Shown one piece after another: positions 34,656 through 35,506 of a stretch of DNA of 35,506 nucleotides. Position numbers and translations under genes: made by a program. The stretch spans positions 1 to 35,506 of the forward strand of contig JANQFY010000005.1 in the NCBI GenBank assembly GCA_028277585.1, in the 5' to 3' direction. The notes under the pieces are model-generated. The model searched no databases and was not told where the DNA came from. It saw nothing but the letters and a program-made list of their open reading frames with translations. Source of the DNA: Sedimentisphaerales bacterium (GTDB lineage Bacteria > Planctomycetota > Phycisphaerae > Sedimentisphaerales > Anaerobacaceae). How positions within the stretch are numbered: position 1 is the stretch's first letter; every line of letters begins with the position of its first letter.

Positions 34656-34708
34656 TGAACGAATTCCGCGTGATAGGACTATGCGGATCTGAACGTTTTG
34701 AACGAATT
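34656..34708. repeat. Repeated TGAACGAATT motif in the regulator/FAS1 divergent region
   Basis: TGAACGAATT occurs at 34656-34665 and 34699-34708 (43 bp apart, about four helical turns), and the core TGAACG occurs again at 34690-34695. The copies lie in the AT-rich 272-bp gap between the MerR-type regulator and the FAS1 gene, so they are candidate regulator-binding repeats. Confidence 0.4.
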
Positions 34709-34792
34709 AATGACGGAGTCGATTGTAGTACATTTAGACCTGTAATCATGACCAAGATTCAAATCTGACGAGCATACCGAAAGGAAGAAATC

Positions 34793-35446
34793 ATGAAGAC
34801 TCAAATTGTTGCCATCACGATTGCGTTGCTTACCTATGGAACCTCTAATGCATTGGCTTGCAGTGGATGTGGGTGTACAGCCAAGGCTCCGTCGGCTTGC
34901 AGCCAGGGCGAACAGGCCAAACTGACTGACATCGTACACACGGCCGAGCATGCCAAACAATTCACCACATTGTTGGCCGCCTTGGAAGCAGCCGACTTGG
35001 CGGAGGCGTTGCGGGGCCCCGGCCCGTTTACTGTCTTTGCCCCGACGAACAAGGCTTTTGCAGCACTTCCGGAAGGGACTGTTGAGTCGCTGCTGAAGCC
35101 GGAGAATAAGGGCAAGCTGCAGGCCATTCTGAAATACCACGTGGTCGCAGGGCGAGTCATGTCCTCCGAATTGATGAAGTTCCAGAATGCCAAGACGCTG
35201 CAAGGAAACAAGTTAGACCTGACGCTGCGGATCAATGACGCCCGCGTGATCAAGCCGGACATCAAGGCGACCAACGGCGTTATTCACGTAGTCGACCGTG
35301 TCATCCTGCCCGGGGGCGCCAAGCCCATCTCGGGGTACGCGACCAAGAAGGCACCGGCGCAGACTGACAAGACCATCGTCGAAACGGCCATGGAAGCGGG
35401 GCAGTTCAAGACGCTCCCCACTGCGAGCAGTTGTTTGCTTCTTTGA
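34793..35446 (+). CDS. Exported fasciclin (FAS1) domain protein, 3' end probably disrupted
   Basis: A frame of 217 residues with an AAAGGAAG site before the ATG and a signal peptide (MKTQIVAITIALLTYGTSNALA) followed by a Cys-rich CSGCGC segment. One complete FAS1 domain spans ~38-170 (LTDIVHTAEHAKQFTTLL, GPFTVFAPTNKAFAALPEG, LKYHVVAGRVM, ATNGVIHVVDRVILPG), similar to that of the 24221 protein. After a linker, a second FAS1 repeat appears to begin (KTIVETAMEAGQFKTL), but the frame ends after nine more residues. Another frame stays open from about 35368 to the window edge. Either a frameshift or a sequence join lies near 35415, so the true protein may be longer. Divergent from the MerR-type regulator. 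Confidence 0.75.
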   Translation: MKTQIVAITIALLTYGTSNALACSGCGCTAKAPSACSQGEQAKLTDIVHTAEHAKQFTTLLAALEAADLAEALRGPGPFTVFAPTNKAFAALPEGTVESLLKPENKGKLQAILKYHVVAGRVMSSELMKFQNAKTLQGNKLDLTLRINDARVIKPDIKATNGVIHVVDRVILPGGAKPISGYATKKAPAQTDKTIVETAMEAGQFKTLPTASSCLLL

Positions 35447-35488
35447 CCAAGCCGCCGACCAGCGCCATGGACGAAGGAATGAACTTTG

Positions 35489-35506
35489 AACAGGTAAAAA
35501 CCTGTT
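35489..35506. repeat. Perfect inverted repeat at the extreme right end
   Basis: AACAGGT (35489-35495), loop AAAA, and ACCTGTT (35500-35506) form a perfect 7-bp hairpin whose last base is the last base of the window. It may be a genuine hairpin, or an assembly fold-back at a contig end. Confidence 0.5.

Noticed and set aside
1-35506. CRISPR arrays, insertion sequences, tRNA/rRNA genes, phage genes
   Set aside because: I saw no regularly spaced repeats, transposase or integrase motifs, or RNA-gene structures anywhere in the window.

Overview
The window (about 35.5 kb, GC-rich, no rRNA or tRNA seen) looks like part of a chromosome from the PVC superphylum, most likely a planctomycete (Phycisphaerae-like). 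This taxonomic guess is inference. It rests on the density of exported glycan-active proteins, Tat-type FAD oxidoreductases, LamG/PKD/SUMF1/FAS1 modules and the Fn3-like 'LxWTxxxP...VDVWFGT' repeat, which I associate with that group.

Region A (1-17410) is a glycan utilisation locus. On the minus strand lie a GH106 alpha-L-rhamnosidase and a following Tat-exported FAD oxidoreductase that runs off the left edge. Divergently, a tightly packed plus-strand operon (4046-15832) encodes a CE6-type SGNH esterase with a PKD domain, an M60-like (mucinase-type) metallopeptidase, a divergent GHMP sugar kinase, a mannose-1-phosphate guanylyltransferase-like enzyme, a sodium:solute symporter, a LamG protein with a large unrecognised C-terminal region, and a GH95 alpha-L-fucosidase. 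A second Tat-type FAD oxidoreductase closes the block on the minus strand. Together these would deacetylate, proteolyse and trim a rhamnose/fucose-bearing glycan or glycoprotein, import the sugar, and perhaps activate it as a sugar-1-phosphate and then a GDP-sugar.

Region B (17692-22632) holds a nitroreductase/pirin operon behind a near-consensus sigma70 promoter with a perfect dyad in its spacer. Next comes a small membrane protein with its own promoter and a leader hairpin, then a PNPOx-like flavoprotein translationally coupled to a PEP-synthase-like phosphotransferase that lacks the PEP-binding TIM barrel.

Region C (22629-35506) looks like an oxidative/light-stress and membrane-lipid modification island. 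It contains a Nei/Fpg-family glycosylase with Ser instead of Pro at position 2, a DUF1499 lipoprotein, a CIA30-FAS1 fusion, a delta-9-type fatty acid desaturase, and the set FAD oxidoreductase - DUF1365 - CfaS - DUF2878. Converging on that set is a second CfaS-like methyltransferase coupled to a DUF1295 reductase. After these come an exported SUMF1-fold protein, a MerR-type regulator with a degenerate cobalamin-binding domain (LitR/CarH-like), and a second FAS1 protein whose 3' end looks disrupted at the window edge. The combination resembles light- or singlet-oxygen-controlled lipid regulons known in Proteobacteria. Its regulator appears to have lost the residues that bind vitamin B12, which is the most interesting mechanistic point here.
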